Below, one piece after another: positions 51,893-60,196 of a stretch of 64,000 nucleotides of DNA (position 1 is the stretch's first letter; every line of letters starts with the position of its first letter). The position numbers were made by a program, and so were the translations under genes. Below the pieces are notes generated by a model. That model was given only the letters and a program-made list of their open reading frames with translations, had not been told where the DNA came from and did no database searches. The DNA is from JALCLA01 sp965653565 (GTDB lineage Bacteria; Pseudomonadota; Gammaproteobacteria; Xanthomonadales; Xanthomonadaceae): contig CBFHAI010000001.1 of assembly GCA_965653565.1 (NCBI GenBank), positions 1 to 64,000 of the forward strand, read 5' to 3'.

Positions 51893-52990
51893 ATGTCGAA
51901 CCAATCCGTTCGCGCGGGTTTTGCAATCATCGTGGCCAGCCTGCTGAGCACCGCCTCTTATTCGGTTGCCGCGCAAGCAGCTGCCGATCACGTCGTCGGT
52001 CAAGGCAGCGCCGCCATCGATTTCACCGATATCGACGGCCGCATCGCCCGCATTCCCGCCGACAAGCGTGCCGGCTTCATGAACGACCCGGACCGCATCG
52101 AAACCACGCTGCGCAGCCTGTTGCTGATCCGCCAGCTCGCCAATGAAGCGCGCGACCTCGGGATGGACAAGGATCCGGTGGTGCAGGCCGATATCGAACT
52201 GGCGCGCGACGAAATCCTGGCGAAGCGTCGCGTAGCGAAAGTGGTCGCCGACCTCGAAGTTCCCAATCTCGAAGCCGTGGCGCGCGAGCGCTACCAGACC
52301 AGCCCGGCGCTCTACACCACGCCCGAAACCCTGAGCGTGCGTCACGTGTTGATCCTGCGCGACAACCACGGCGAAGCGGGTGCCAAGGCCCTCGCCGACA
52401 AACTCTATGCCGAAGTGAAGGCCAATCCGAAACTCGATTTCGCGGCCTTTGCCAAGCAGCACTCGGAAGAATTGAAGTCCGCCGAACAGGGCGGCTTGAT
52501 ACCGCGCATGTCGCGCGGCGACACCGTTGCCGATTTCGAAGATGCCGCCTTCGCCCTGAAGAATCCGGGCGATATCTCCGACGTGGTGCGAACGCGGTTC
52601 GGCTACCACATCATCCAGTTGGTTTCGCGCACGCCGGGTGCTCGCGTTCCGTATGAATCGGTGAAGGACGAAATCCTCGCGCGTCTGGAAGCCGAGTTCG
52701 TATCGCGCGCGCGCGCCGACTACATCGACCGCACCCAGAGCGCGAAACTCGAAGCTGACCCCGACAAAGTGCAGTCGCTGCGTCTGCGCTACCTGCCCGA
52801 TGGCGAAGGCACCAAGGCCATCGCTCGCATGTACAGCTCGCGCGAACAACTGGCCGACATCGGCGATGCCGCACGCAAGGACGATACCCCAGTGTCGGCG
52901 CCATCGCCGCTCGATGCCGCCGCGCCCGCGCCGCAACCGTCGGAAACCCCTGCAAACGCAGTGGAAACCGATTCGCAGCCAGACAACTGA
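51893..52990 (+). CDS. Exported parvulin-type peptidylprolyl isomerase
   Basis: Periplasmic PpiC/SurA-like foldase of 365 aa. A signal peptide (RAGFAIIVASLLSTASYSVAAQA) is followed by a helical N-terminal chaperone region (about 35-140) and one parvulin domain (about 145-250): LSVRHVLILRDNHGE, FAKQHSEELKSAEQGGLIP and DVVRTRFGYHIIQLV carry the usual catalytic-site pattern. The C-terminal 50 residues are Pro/Ala-rich. It starts with ATG 51893 behind a GGAGTG/AAAAGG region and ends 12 bp before the transporter genes, so it probably is in the same operon as the polysaccharide exporter. Its clients could be envelope proteins. Confidence 0.93.
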   Translation: MSNQSVRAGFAIIVASLLSTASYSVAAQAAADHVVGQGSAAIDFTDIDGRIARIPADKRAGFMNDPDRIETTLRSLLLIRQLANEARDLGMDKDPVVQADIELARDEILAKRRVAKVVADLEVPNLEAVARERYQTSPALYTTPETLSVRHVLILRDNHGEAGAKALADKLYAEVKANPKLDFAAFAKQHSEELKSAEQGGLIPRMSRGDTVADFEDAAFALKNPGDISDVVRTRFGYHIIQLVSRTPGARVPYESVKDEILARLEAEFVSRARADYIDRTQSAKLEADPDKVQSLRLRYLPDGEGTKAIARMYSSREQLADIGDAARKDDTPVSAPSPLDAAAPAPQPSETPANAVETDSQPDN

Positions 52991-53002
52991 TCGCGCATCG
53001 GC

Positions 53003-53764
53003 GTGTGGCGCCTGTTCGTCCTTTTCGTCCGGCAGGACCTGGCGCAACGCTACGCCGGCAACGTCATCGGACTGGCCTGGGCCGCGCTCGGGCCGATGTT
53101 GCAACTGGCCTTGTTCGCGCTCGTGTTCGTGCACATCTTCAAGGCCCGCGTCCCGGGCCTTGAAGGCAACGGCTATGTCGCTTTCCTGGCGCTCGGCATG
53201 TGGCCGTGGTTCGCTTTCGCCGAGTCGGTCGGCCGCGCTTCGCCGACGCTCGTCGATCAGGCCGGACTGCTGGGAAAGGTCGCGGTACCGCCTTTCACAC
53301 TGATCGCCGCGCGTGCGACGACGCCTTTTCTGTTGCACCTGTCGGGCTTCGTCCTCGTGCTGTGTGCACTGCCGCTGATGGGCGTGGCGCTCGAATGGCG
53401 GTTTCTGCCGCTGGCCTTGCTCGCCTGGCTGCCGATGTATGGATTGGCGCTCGGCGTCGGAACGATCGCTGCCATGACGCAGGTCTTCGTGCGCGATCTC
53501 GGACAATTGATCGGCTACCTGCTTTCGGCGTGGCTGTTCCTTTCGCCGATCCTCTATCCGCGCGACATGGCGCCCGCAGCGATGTCGGGCTGGTTCGCGA
53601 TCAACCCGATCGCAGGCTGGGTCGAGAACGTTCGCGACCCGCTGTTGTTCGGCAGGCTCGCTCCCGATTCCGCGTTGACCTCGGCGATCGCAACTGCCGT
53701 GCTGGCGCTGCTCGCGGCATTCCTCTATCGCCGCCTGCGCCCGCACGTGGAAGACTTCCTGTGA
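53003..53764 (+). CDS. wzm: Polysaccharide ABC transporter permease (Wzm-like)
   Basis: Inner-membrane permease of 253 aa with six hydrophobic segments, the ABC-2 polysaccharide export type. It begins at a GTG (WRLFVLFVRQDLAQRYAG), with the family's amphipathic first helix RYAGNVIGLAWAALGPMLQL, and ends RPHVEDFL. Conserved loops include AGLLGKVAVPPFTLI and the FRDL-like segment FVRDLGQLIGYLLSAWLFLS. With the downstream Wzt ATPase it would flip a lipid-linked O-antigen or similar polymer to the periplasm. The overlap with the next gene is GTGA. Confidence 0.92.
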   Translation: MWRLFVLFVRQDLAQRYAGNVIGLAWAALGPMLQLALFALVFVHIFKARVPGLEGNGYVAFLALGMWPWFAFAESVGRASPTLVDQAGLLGKVAVPPFTLIAARATTPFLLHLSGFVLVLCALPLMGVALEWRFLPLALLAWLPMYGLALGVGTIAAMTQVFVRDLGQLIGYLLSAWLFLSPILYPRDMAPAAMSGWFAINPIAGWVENVRDPLLFGRLAPDSALTSAIATAVLALLAAFLYRRLRPHVEDFL

Positions 53765-54951
53765 CCGACGCCTTGCTGCGCACCGTCGGCCTGACGAAAT
53801 CCTATCCGCGCGACAGCGATCCGCGCCGCCGTCTCGGCGCCTGGGCGCGACTGCTTGCCGGCGCACCGATCGAGCGCGTGCCCGTCCTGCAGAACGTCGA
53901 CATCGAGATCAAGCGCGGCGAATCGCTCGGCATCATCGGCGAGAACGGTGCGGGAAAATCGACGCTGCTCAAGCTGTTGTCCGGCGTGCTCACGCCTACC
54001 GCCGGCACGCTCGCGCGTAGCGGCACACTCGGCGCATTGCTCGAACTCGGCGCGGGCTTCGATGCCGAGCGCACCGGCCGCGAAAACATCAGCGTGGCAG
54101 CCGGTTTGATGGGCTGGAACTCCGCTCAGATCGCCGCGCGCTTCGATGAAATCGTCGCCTTCGCCGACATCGGCCGCTATCTCGACGAGCCGGTCAAACA
54201 CTACTCGTCCGGCATGGTCGTGCGTCTCGGTTTCGCGGTGATCGCCGCCGTGCGCCCGGACTTGCTGATCACCGACGAAGTGCTCGCCGTCGGCGATGAA
54301 TCGTTCCAGAAAAAATGCATCCGCTGGATGGAGGATTATCTCGACGGCGGCGGCACGCTGCTGCTGGTGTCGCATTCGATGTACCACGTGCAGAAACTCT
54401 GCAAGCACGCGCTGTGGCTGAAGGACGGCCGCGTCGAAGGCTACGGCGATGTGTTCGACGTGACGCAGGACTATCTCGCCTACCACGAACGAAAATCACT
54501 GCGCGACAGCGGGCCGGAATTCGAAAGCGGCTATTCCGGCGGCGAGTATCGCATCACCGGCGTCACCCTCAACGGCGGCGACGAAGCTGCGGCGCGCGTG
54601 CTGCGCGAAGGCGAGCCGATCGACGTCGAAGTGCGCATCTACGCGCCGGATGGCCGTTGCCCGCAACTGGGCATCGGCGTGTTGCGTGCCGACGGTACGC
54701 CGGTCTACGGCACCACGACGGAAATCGACGGCGCCAAAGCGCAACGCCTCGACGAGCAGCACTGGCGTTTCGCCTGTGCCTTCGATGCGTTGCCGTTGCT
54801 GCCGGGCGGCTACAACCTGAAACTGCATGCGCTCGATCCCGAAGGCGTGCGGTTGTTCGATACCGTCGAGCGCGGCTTCGTGGTGCGCGGCGCCGCGCGC
54901 GAATTCGGACTCGTGCGCCTGGCGCACCGCTGGCGCGACGGCGAGGAGTAG
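53761..54951 (+). CDS. wzt: Polysaccharide ABC transporter ATP-binding protein (Wzt-like)
   Basis: ATPase of 396 aa in two parts: nucleotide-binding domain (about 1-240) with Walker A GENGAGKST (60-68), a degenerate signature YSSGM typical of this subfamily, and Walker B DLLITDEVLAVGDESF; then a C-terminal beta-sandwich (about 260-396, GEPIDVEVRIYAPDGRCPQL) like the carbohydrate-binding domain of Wzt that selects the polymer's terminal modification. This C-domain suggests a polymer with a capped end; the methyltransferase two genes later may make that cap. It starts with GTG 53761 overlapping wzm. Confidence 0.93.
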   Translation: MTDALLRTVGLTKSYPRDSDPRRRLGAWARLLAGAPIERVPVLQNVDIEIKRGESLGIIGENGAGKSTLLKLLSGVLTPTAGTLARSGTLGALLELGAGFDAERTGRENISVAAGLMGWNSAQIAARFDEIVAFADIGRYLDEPVKHYSSGMVVRLGFAVIAAVRPDLLITDEVLAVGDESFQKKCIRWMEDYLDGGGTLLLVSHSMYHVQKLCKHALWLKDGRVEGYGDVFDVTQDYLAYHERKSLRDSGPEFESGYSGGEYRITGVTLNGGDEAAARVLREGEPIDVEVRIYAPDGRCPQLGIGVLRADGTPVYGTTTEIDGAKAQRLDEQHWRFACAFDALPLLPGGYNLKLHALDPEGVRLFDTVERGFVVRGAAREFGLVRLAHRWRDGEE

Positions 54952-54954
54952 GGC

Positions 54955-55806
54955 GTGGCCGTGCAGATTCTGGTGCCCGTGTACAACGCGCCCGCGGACC
55001 TCGATGCGTGCCTGGCGAGCCTCGAACGCACCGTCGGGCGCGATACGCCGGTGCTGCTCGCCGACGATGCTTCGCCCGATCCGAATGTTCGCGAAATCAT
55101 CGAGCACTACACCGCGCGCGGCGAACTGGATGCACGCGCGGTGCGCCGCGAACGCAATCTGGGCTTCATCGGCAACGTCAACGCAGGGTTTCGCGAAACC
55201 GCGCCCGATGACGTCATCCTGCTGAATTCCGACACCATCACCACACCGGGCTGGTTGGCGCGATTGACCGCCTGTGCCGCCAGCGATCTGCGCATCGCCA
55301 CCGCCACGCCGTGGTCGAACAACGCCGAAATCTGCTCCTTCCCGGATTTCTGCCGCGCCGCGCCGACGCCGGAAAACCTCGATGAACTCGCCTACGCCGC
55401 AGCGACTTCCGGCGACCCGGGGTATCCCGACCTGCCGACCGCCGTCGGCTTCTGCATGTTCGTGCGCCGCGCCACGCTCGATGCCATCGGCGACTTCGAC
55501 CGGGCTACCTTCGGCCGCGGCTACGGCGAGGAGAACGACTTCTGCCTTCGGGCGGCCGCGCATGGCTGGCGCAATGTGCTGTGCGACGACGCCTTCGTCG
55601 CGCACCGCGGCGGCGCTTCGTTCGCGCCCGAAGGCCACGCGCCGGGCGGCGAAAACCTGGCCCGGCTCAACGCACGCTATCCCGGCTACAATGCACTGAT
55701 CGCCGGATTCATCCTGCGCGACCCGCTCAAACCGCTGCGCGAGCGCCTCGCCCGCCGCCTGCAGCCCGCCCGCGCCCAGACGCGCCAGCACGACCTGTTC
55801 GATTGA
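54955..55806 (+). CDS. Family 2 glycosyltransferase
   Basis: Predicted cytosolic or peripheral GT-A enzyme of 283 aa starting at GTG 54955, 3 bp after wzt. It shows the GT2 order: VQILVPVYNAPADLDACLAS, the nucleotide-binding PVLLADDASPD, the metal/donor motif LLNSDTITTPGWL and the acceptor-side GEENDFCLRAAAHGWR. The substrate is unknown. Such enzymes lengthen the polymer exported by the neighbouring transporter. The C-terminus ends in a basic helix (RERLARRLQPARAQTRQ) which may bind membrane. Confidence 0.92.
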   Translation: MAVQILVPVYNAPADLDACLASLERTVGRDTPVLLADDASPDPNVREIIEHYTARGELDARAVRRERNLGFIGNVNAGFRETAPDDVILLNSDTITTPGWLARLTACAASDLRIATATPWSNNAEICSFPDFCRAAPTPENLDELAYAAATSGDPGYPDLPTAVGFCMFVRRATLDAIGDFDRATFGRGYGEENDFCLRAAAHGWRNVLCDDAFVAHRGGASFAPEGHAPGGENLARLNARYPGYNALIAGFILRDPLKPLRERLARRLQPARAQTRQHDLFD

Positions 55807-55809
55807 CTC

Positions 55810-56670
55810 ATGAGCGACCCCGCCCTCGAATTCACCGGTGAACGCTTCACGCCCGAATGCGTGCGCGAAATCTGGTACGAGCACTGGCATCGTTATGCCT
55901 TCGCGCAAGGTTTGGCCCACGACCGCCGCGTGCTGGACGCGGCCTGCGGCGAAGGTTACGGCAGCGCGTTGCTGGCGCGCCGCGCGCGCAGCGTGCTCGG
56001 CGTCGATCTGTCCTTGCACGCCGTCGAACACGCCCGCAAACGTTACGGCGCCGCCACGAACCTGCGCTTCGAAACCGGCGACTGCACACAGCTCGATGCC
56101 CTGCCTGTCGCGAGTTTCGATCTGATCGTCAGCTTCGAAACGCTCGAGCATCTGCAGGCGCAGGAACGCATGCTCGATGGTTTCGCGCGCCTGCTTGCGC
56201 CCGGCGGCCTGCTGTTGATTTCCACGCCCGATCGCCACAACTACAGCGATGTGCCCGGCTTCGACAACGAGCATCACGTGCGCGAACTTTATCGGCCGGA
56301 GTTCGAAGCGTTGCTCGGCGCGCGTTTCCCGGCGGTGAAACTGTACGGCCAGAAACTGATCTTCCAGTCCGCGCTGTGGGCGCTCGACGCGCCGGGCGAT
56401 TACGCCGCCACGACGATGTCGGCCGACGGCGCGCTGCAACCGACGCTGGCGTTGCCGCCGCTTTACTACCTCGCTGTCTGCGCGCGCGAAAAATCCGCGC
56501 TGGGCTTGCTGCCGGCGCTGTCGCTGTTCGGCGACGCCGAAGAAAGCGTCTATCACCACTACAACGGCGAAGTCCGCAAGAACATCGCGGCCGGCCATCG
56601 CATCCTCGAACTCGAACGCCAACTCGCCGACGCGCAGGAAGCGCTGCGTCGCGCCGGCGAATCCTCCTGA
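55810..56670 (+). CDS. Class I SAM-dependent methyltransferase
   Basis: A 286-aa methyltransferase. The SAM-binding motif is RVLDAACGEGYGSALLARRA (about residue 41), with GVDLS as the acidic motif II and FETLEHLQAQERMLDGFARL further on. The C-terminal region (VYHHYNGEVRKNIAAGHRIL) is charged and helical, as in methyltransferases of surface-glycan clusters. It probably methylates a sugar; if at the non-reducing end it may terminate chain growth, as in transporter-dependent O-antigens where Wzt recognises the cap. This role is inferred from context. Confidence 0.9.
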   Translation: MSDPALEFTGERFTPECVREIWYEHWHRYAFAQGLAHDRRVLDAACGEGYGSALLARRARSVLGVDLSLHAVEHARKRYGAATNLRFETGDCTQLDALPVASFDLIVSFETLEHLQAQERMLDGFARLLAPGGLLLISTPDRHNYSDVPGFDNEHHVRELYRPEFEALLGARFPAVKLYGQKLIFQSALWALDAPGDYAATTMSADGALQPTLALPPLYYLAVCAREKSALGLLPALSLFGDAEESVYHHYNGEVRKNIAAGHRILELERQLADAQEALRRAGESS

Positions 56671-56689
56671 CTTCATTGCAAGAAAATCC

Positions 56690-58519
56690 ATGGATTTCCA
56701 GATCGACTACGGCGCCGTCGCGCTGACGAAAAAACCCGCGCCGCCGAGCGGCCCGCTGTTCGCTTCGGTGAACGGTCGCGTCAGTTCGCTCGCCAACGGC
56801 GAGGTCGTGTTCTTCGACCTTGCCACCGAGCAACTGCACGTCATGACCGAGCAGGTGCTCGGCGCGATGGATGTGTGCCGCCCATTCCGCACCCTCGACG
56901 AGCACGTTGCTGCCGTGCGTCGCGCGATGCCGAAACTGCCGGCGCAGGGCGATGCCGTCAAGCGCGTGCTCGAAAACCTGATTTCGCGCGGCCTGCTGAT
57001 TTCCGGCACCGACTATCTCGCGCGCCTGGCGGAAGACTCCGCCGCGCAACAGGCGGAATTCGCCGGTCTGTTCATCCGCGCCTGCGATCGGCCGCAACAG
57101 GTCAAGCGCCTGCTGGCGAGCCTGGTCGACTACGAAAAGCAATACACACCGCGCCATCGCTACTGGCTGGTCGATGATTCGCGCGACACCGCCAACGCGC
57201 GCGAACATGCCGACCTGCTGGCGAAGTTCGCTGCCGAAGCGGGCGTGGAAACGCGCTACATCGGCGTCGACGAATGGTCGCGCTATGTCGATCGCGTGAC
57301 GCGCAATGCCGCGCCGAAGGCCGCGGCCGATTGGCTGCTCCGGCGCGACGCGAACCGCCGGCACAGCGGCGGCCTGGCGATGAATCTCATCGCGCTGCTC
57401 GCGGCCGGCCGTCGTTACGCCTTGCTTGACGACGATTTCCTGTTCCCGTTGCGGCTGCATCCGGAGGCGAAAACCGGCGTCGATCTCGCGGCGAGCGCAT
57501 CGCTGCCGGTGCGCTTCTTCGGCAATGTCGACACCGCGTTGCAGGCGGGCGGTGAGTTCGATCGCGATCCGTTGCAGGTGCATCTGGACGCCTGCGGGGC
57601 GCCGCTCGGCGCGCTGCTCAACCGGCACCCGCAATTGCAGATCGGTCGCGCAGAACTGGCCGGCACCGCGCCCAGTCTGTTGCCGCATCTGGATCGCGGC
57701 CGTCGCGTCATTGCTACGGTCAATGGTCATCGCGGTCATTCGGGCGCCTCATCGACCGGTTGGCTGTTCGCGCTCGACGCGCAATCGCGCGAAAGCTTGT
57801 GGAGCAATCGCGAAGACTATCTGCGCCATATCGACTCGCCGTCGCTTTGGTACGGCCCGTCGCGCACGCGCCTGCAGGCGCAGGGCAACTACACGCCGTT
57901 CACGGTCGATGCCAGTGCGATGGTGCCGTTCACCAGTCCTGTCGGCCGCGGCGAGGATCGTCTGTTCGGCGCGCTCAGCCGCTATCTGTCGCCCGATTCG
58001 CTGACCGCGCATCTGCCGACATCGATCGGCCACCGGCAGGAAGCCGAACGTCCACGCTCAGCCTCGCTGAAAGCCGCCTTCACGCCGTCGCTCAACGACT
58101 ATCTGTGCGACCTGGCCGCGCATGCCGCCGGCGATTACCACGCCGCCGATCCGGCGACGCGATTGCAGGGACTTGCCGGCCGCCTACGTGATCTTGCTGC
58201 CGCCAGCGATCGCAGCATCGTCGGCGAATTGCGCGAGCACCTGGCGCAGGCGCGCGCGGCGCTGGTGCATACGCTGCACAGCGTATTGCAGAGTGCGAAA
58301 GGCGCACCGGTCTACTGGCAGGCCGATTTGCGTCAGCTGATCGAAGCCAACGGCAAAGCGCTGATCGCCGGCGGCGCGCCGCGCCTGGCGGACTGGGAGG
58401 CACTCGATGCCGATGCGGTGGCACGCCGCTATCGCGAGGACCTGTCGCAATTCGCGCAGGCGCTCGATGCGTGGCCCGCGCTGTGGCAAGCCGCCGCCGA
58501 GCAGCGCGGCCGCGTCTGA
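56690..58519 (+). CDS. PqqD-like domain fused to a glycosyltransferase-like protein
   Basis: A 609-aa protein. Residues about 28-108 resemble a PqqD-type winged-helix (SLANGEVVFFDLATEQLHVM, EQVLGAM, RTLDEHVAAVRRAM, LENLISRGLLI). Residues about 125-300 look like a GT-A glycosyltransferase: FIRACDRPQQVKRLLASLVD, YWLVDDSRDTANAREHADLL and the DxD-like YALLDDDFLFPLR (D247-D249). The remaining half, including a helical C-terminus (about 450-600), is not recognisable to me. It lies in the surface-polysaccharide cluster between a methyltransferase and a glycosyltransferase. PqqD-like modules usually bind peptides in RiPP pathways, so this combination is unusual; I cannot tell whether it modifies a peptide or a glycan. 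Confidence 0.65.
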   Translation: MDFQIDYGAVALTKKPAPPSGPLFASVNGRVSSLANGEVVFFDLATEQLHVMTEQVLGAMDVCRPFRTLDEHVAAVRRAMPKLPAQGDAVKRVLENLISRGLLISGTDYLARLAEDSAAQQAEFAGLFIRACDRPQQVKRLLASLVDYEKQYTPRHRYWLVDDSRDTANAREHADLLAKFAAEAGVETRYIGVDEWSRYVDRVTRNAAPKAAADWLLRRDANRRHSGGLAMNLIALLAAGRRYALLDDDFLFPLRLHPEAKTGVDLAASASLPVRFFGNVDTALQAGGEFDRDPLQVHLDACGAPLGALLNRHPQLQIGRAELAGTAPSLLPHLDRGRRVIATVNGHRGHSGASSTGWLFALDAQSRESLWSNREDYLRHIDSPSLWYGPSRTRLQAQGNYTPFTVDASAMVPFTSPVGRGEDRLFGALSRYLSPDSLTAHLPTSIGHRQEAERPRSASLKAAFTPSLNDYLCDLAAHAAGDYHAADPATRLQGLAGRLRDLAAASDRSIVGELREHLAQARAALVHTLHSVLQSAKGAPVYWQADLRQLIEANGKALIAGGAPRLADWEALDADAVARRYREDLSQFAQALDAWPALWQAAAEQRGRV

Positions 58520-58526
58520 TCCGGCG

Positions 58527-59393
58527 TTGAACGCCATCGAGACAACGCCCATCGAAAGCACCGCCGTCGTCATCGTCAGCCACGATAGCGGCGACTGGCT
58601 CGGGCGCTGCGTCGATGCCGTGCTGGCGCAGGATGTGCCGGTCGAAATCGTCATCGTCGACAACGCGTCGCGCGATGGCAGCGTCGAGAAGTTCGCGAAC
58701 GATCCGCGCCTAAAACTCGTGCGCAATGCGACGAATGCCGGTTTTTCCGTCGCCTGCAATCAAGGCGCTGCCGTCACGCGGGCGCCGCGACTGTTGTTCC
58801 TCAATCCCGATTGCGAGCTTCCGCGCGGCGCGCTGCGCCGCTTGAACGAATCGCTCGACGCGGATGCTTCGCTCGCGGTCCTCGGCGCGCAACTGGTCAA
58901 CTCCGACGGCAGCCCGCAACCGGCCGCGCGGCGCCGCACGCCGACCCCGCTGATCGCCATCAAGCGCGCGCTCGGCATGAGCGGCGACACCTTGGAACTT
59001 GCGGTGCCGGCTGACGACAAGGCCGCGGTGTCCACCGTCGATGCGGTGTCCGGCGCGTTGATGCTGATGCGCCGCGCCACGTTCGAATCGCTGCGCGGTT
59101 TCGACGAAGGTTACGTGCTGCATTGCGAAGATCTGGACCTGTGCCGGCGCGCATTGCTTGCAGGCCAGCGCGTTGCGATCGCCAACGAAATCCGCGTCGT
59201 GCATCACAAAGGCACGTCGAGCCGGGCCCGGCCGGTGTGGGTCGAATGGCAGAAACATCGCGGCATGCTGCGCTATTTCCGCAAATTCGACGCCGCCGCC
59301 TCGCCGTGGTGGCTGCGGCTGGCAGTGGCGTTCGGCGTGTGGCTGCGGTTTCCCATCGCGGCGATTCGCGCGATGCGTGCGGCTCAGCGGTAG
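58527..59393 (+). CDS. Family 2 glycosyltransferase (rhamnosyltransferase-like)
   Basis: GT2 enzyme of 288 aa. The likely start is TTG 58527 just after the previous stop; no better in-frame codon precedes the conserved region. Motifs: TAVVIVSHDSGDWLGRCVDA, IVIVDNASRDGSVE, NAGFSVACNQGA, LFLNPDCELP and CEDLDLCRRALLAG, typical of rhamnosyl- or similar transferases of O-antigen loci. The C-terminal helix WWLRLAVAFGVWLRFPIAAI may lie at the membrane. It closes the polysaccharide cluster and overlaps the convergent pyrF gene by 10 bp. Confidence 0.9.
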   Translation: MNAIETTPIESTAVVIVSHDSGDWLGRCVDAVLAQDVPVEIVIVDNASRDGSVEKFANDPRLKLVRNATNAGFSVACNQGAAVTRAPRLLFLNPDCELPRGALRRLNESLDADASLAVLGAQLVNSDGSPQPAARRRTPTPLIAIKRALGMSGDTLELAVPADDKAAVSTVDAVSGALMLMRRATFESLRGFDEGYVLHCEDLDLCRRALLAGQRVAIANEIRVVHHKGTSSRARPVWVEWQKHRGMLRYFRKFDAAASPWWLRLAVAFGVWLRFPIAAIRAMRAAQR

Positions 59394-60196
59394 CGGTTGA
59401 TCTCGTCGCGCTGCGCCCGTGCGGCGGCGCGCGCGGCATCCGCAAAATCGGCATCGCCGGAAGCATAGAGAATCGCGCGCGAAGAACTGATCACCAGTCC
59501 GGTGCGATCGCGCGACGCGCCTTGTTCGATCACCGCGGCAACATCGCCGCCTTGTGCGCCGATGCCGGGCACGAGGAACGGCATATCGCCGACCAGCGCG
59601 CGAACTTCGCCCAGTTCTCTGGGCCAGGTAGCGCCGACGACGAGCATGCAATTGCCGTTGGCGTTCCATTCGTTCGCCACGCGCGCCGCGACGTGCTGAT
59701 AAAGCGGGCGGCCATCGACGACGAGATCCTGGAATTCGCCCGAGCCGGGATTCGACGTGCGGCACAACACCACCACGCCCTTGTCGGCGCGATCGAGGAA
59801 GGGCTGCGCCGAGTCACGGCCGAGATAGGGATTCACGGTGACCGCATCGGCGCCGTAGCGACCGAAGGCTTCGACGGCGTAGCGCGCGGCGGTGCTGCCG
59901 ATGTCGCCGCGCTTCGAATCGAGAATCACCGGAATGCCGGGATGGGTGCTGTGGATGTAGTCGATCAGTTGTTCGAGATCGGCTTCGCATCCGAGCGCCG
60001 AGAAGTGCGCGATCTGCGGCTTGAAGGCGCACACGAACTCCGCCGTGGCGTCGACGATGGCGCGGCAGAACTCGAAGGTCGCGTCCGGATCGTTGCGCAA
60101 CTCGCCCGGAAACTTCGCCGGTTCCGGGTCGAGTCCGACGCAAAGCAGCGACTCCGCCTGCGACCAGCGCGCGCGGAGCTGCTGCAGGAAGCTCAT
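59384..60196 (-). CDS. pyrF: Orotidine 5'-phosphate decarboxylase (type 2)
   Basis: Pyrimidine biosynthesis enzyme of 270 aa that converts OMP to UMP. The active-site motif VILDSKRGDIGSTA (K95, D98) and the length are those of subfamily 2, as in actinobacteria and Xanthomonads, rather than the shorter E. coli type. Other family marks are LLCVGLDPEPAKFP, FKPQIAHFSALG and the phosphate loop FLVPGIGAQGGD. It lies downstream of ettA with TAATG overlap, so the two form one transcription unit. Confidence 0.95.
   Translation of the reverse strand: MSFLQQLRARWSQAESLLCVGLDPEPAKFPGELRNDPDATFEFCRAIVDATAEFVCAFKPQIAHFSALGCEADLEQLIDYIHSTHPGIPVILDSKRGDIGSTAARYAVEAFGRYGADAVTVNPYLGRDSAQPFLDRADKGVVVLCRTSNPGSGEFQDLVVDGRPLYQHVAARVANEWNANGNCMLVVGATWPRELGEVRALVGDMPFLVPGIGAQGGDVAAVIEQGASRDRTGLVISSSRAILYASGDADFADAARAAARAQRDEINRYR

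Noticed and set aside
58407..58526. ATG start at 58407 for the last glycosyltransferase
   Set aside because: It would overlap the preceding gene by more than 100 bp and add an Arg/Ser-rich segment unlike GT2 enzymes; TTG 58527 directly before the conserved core is preferred.
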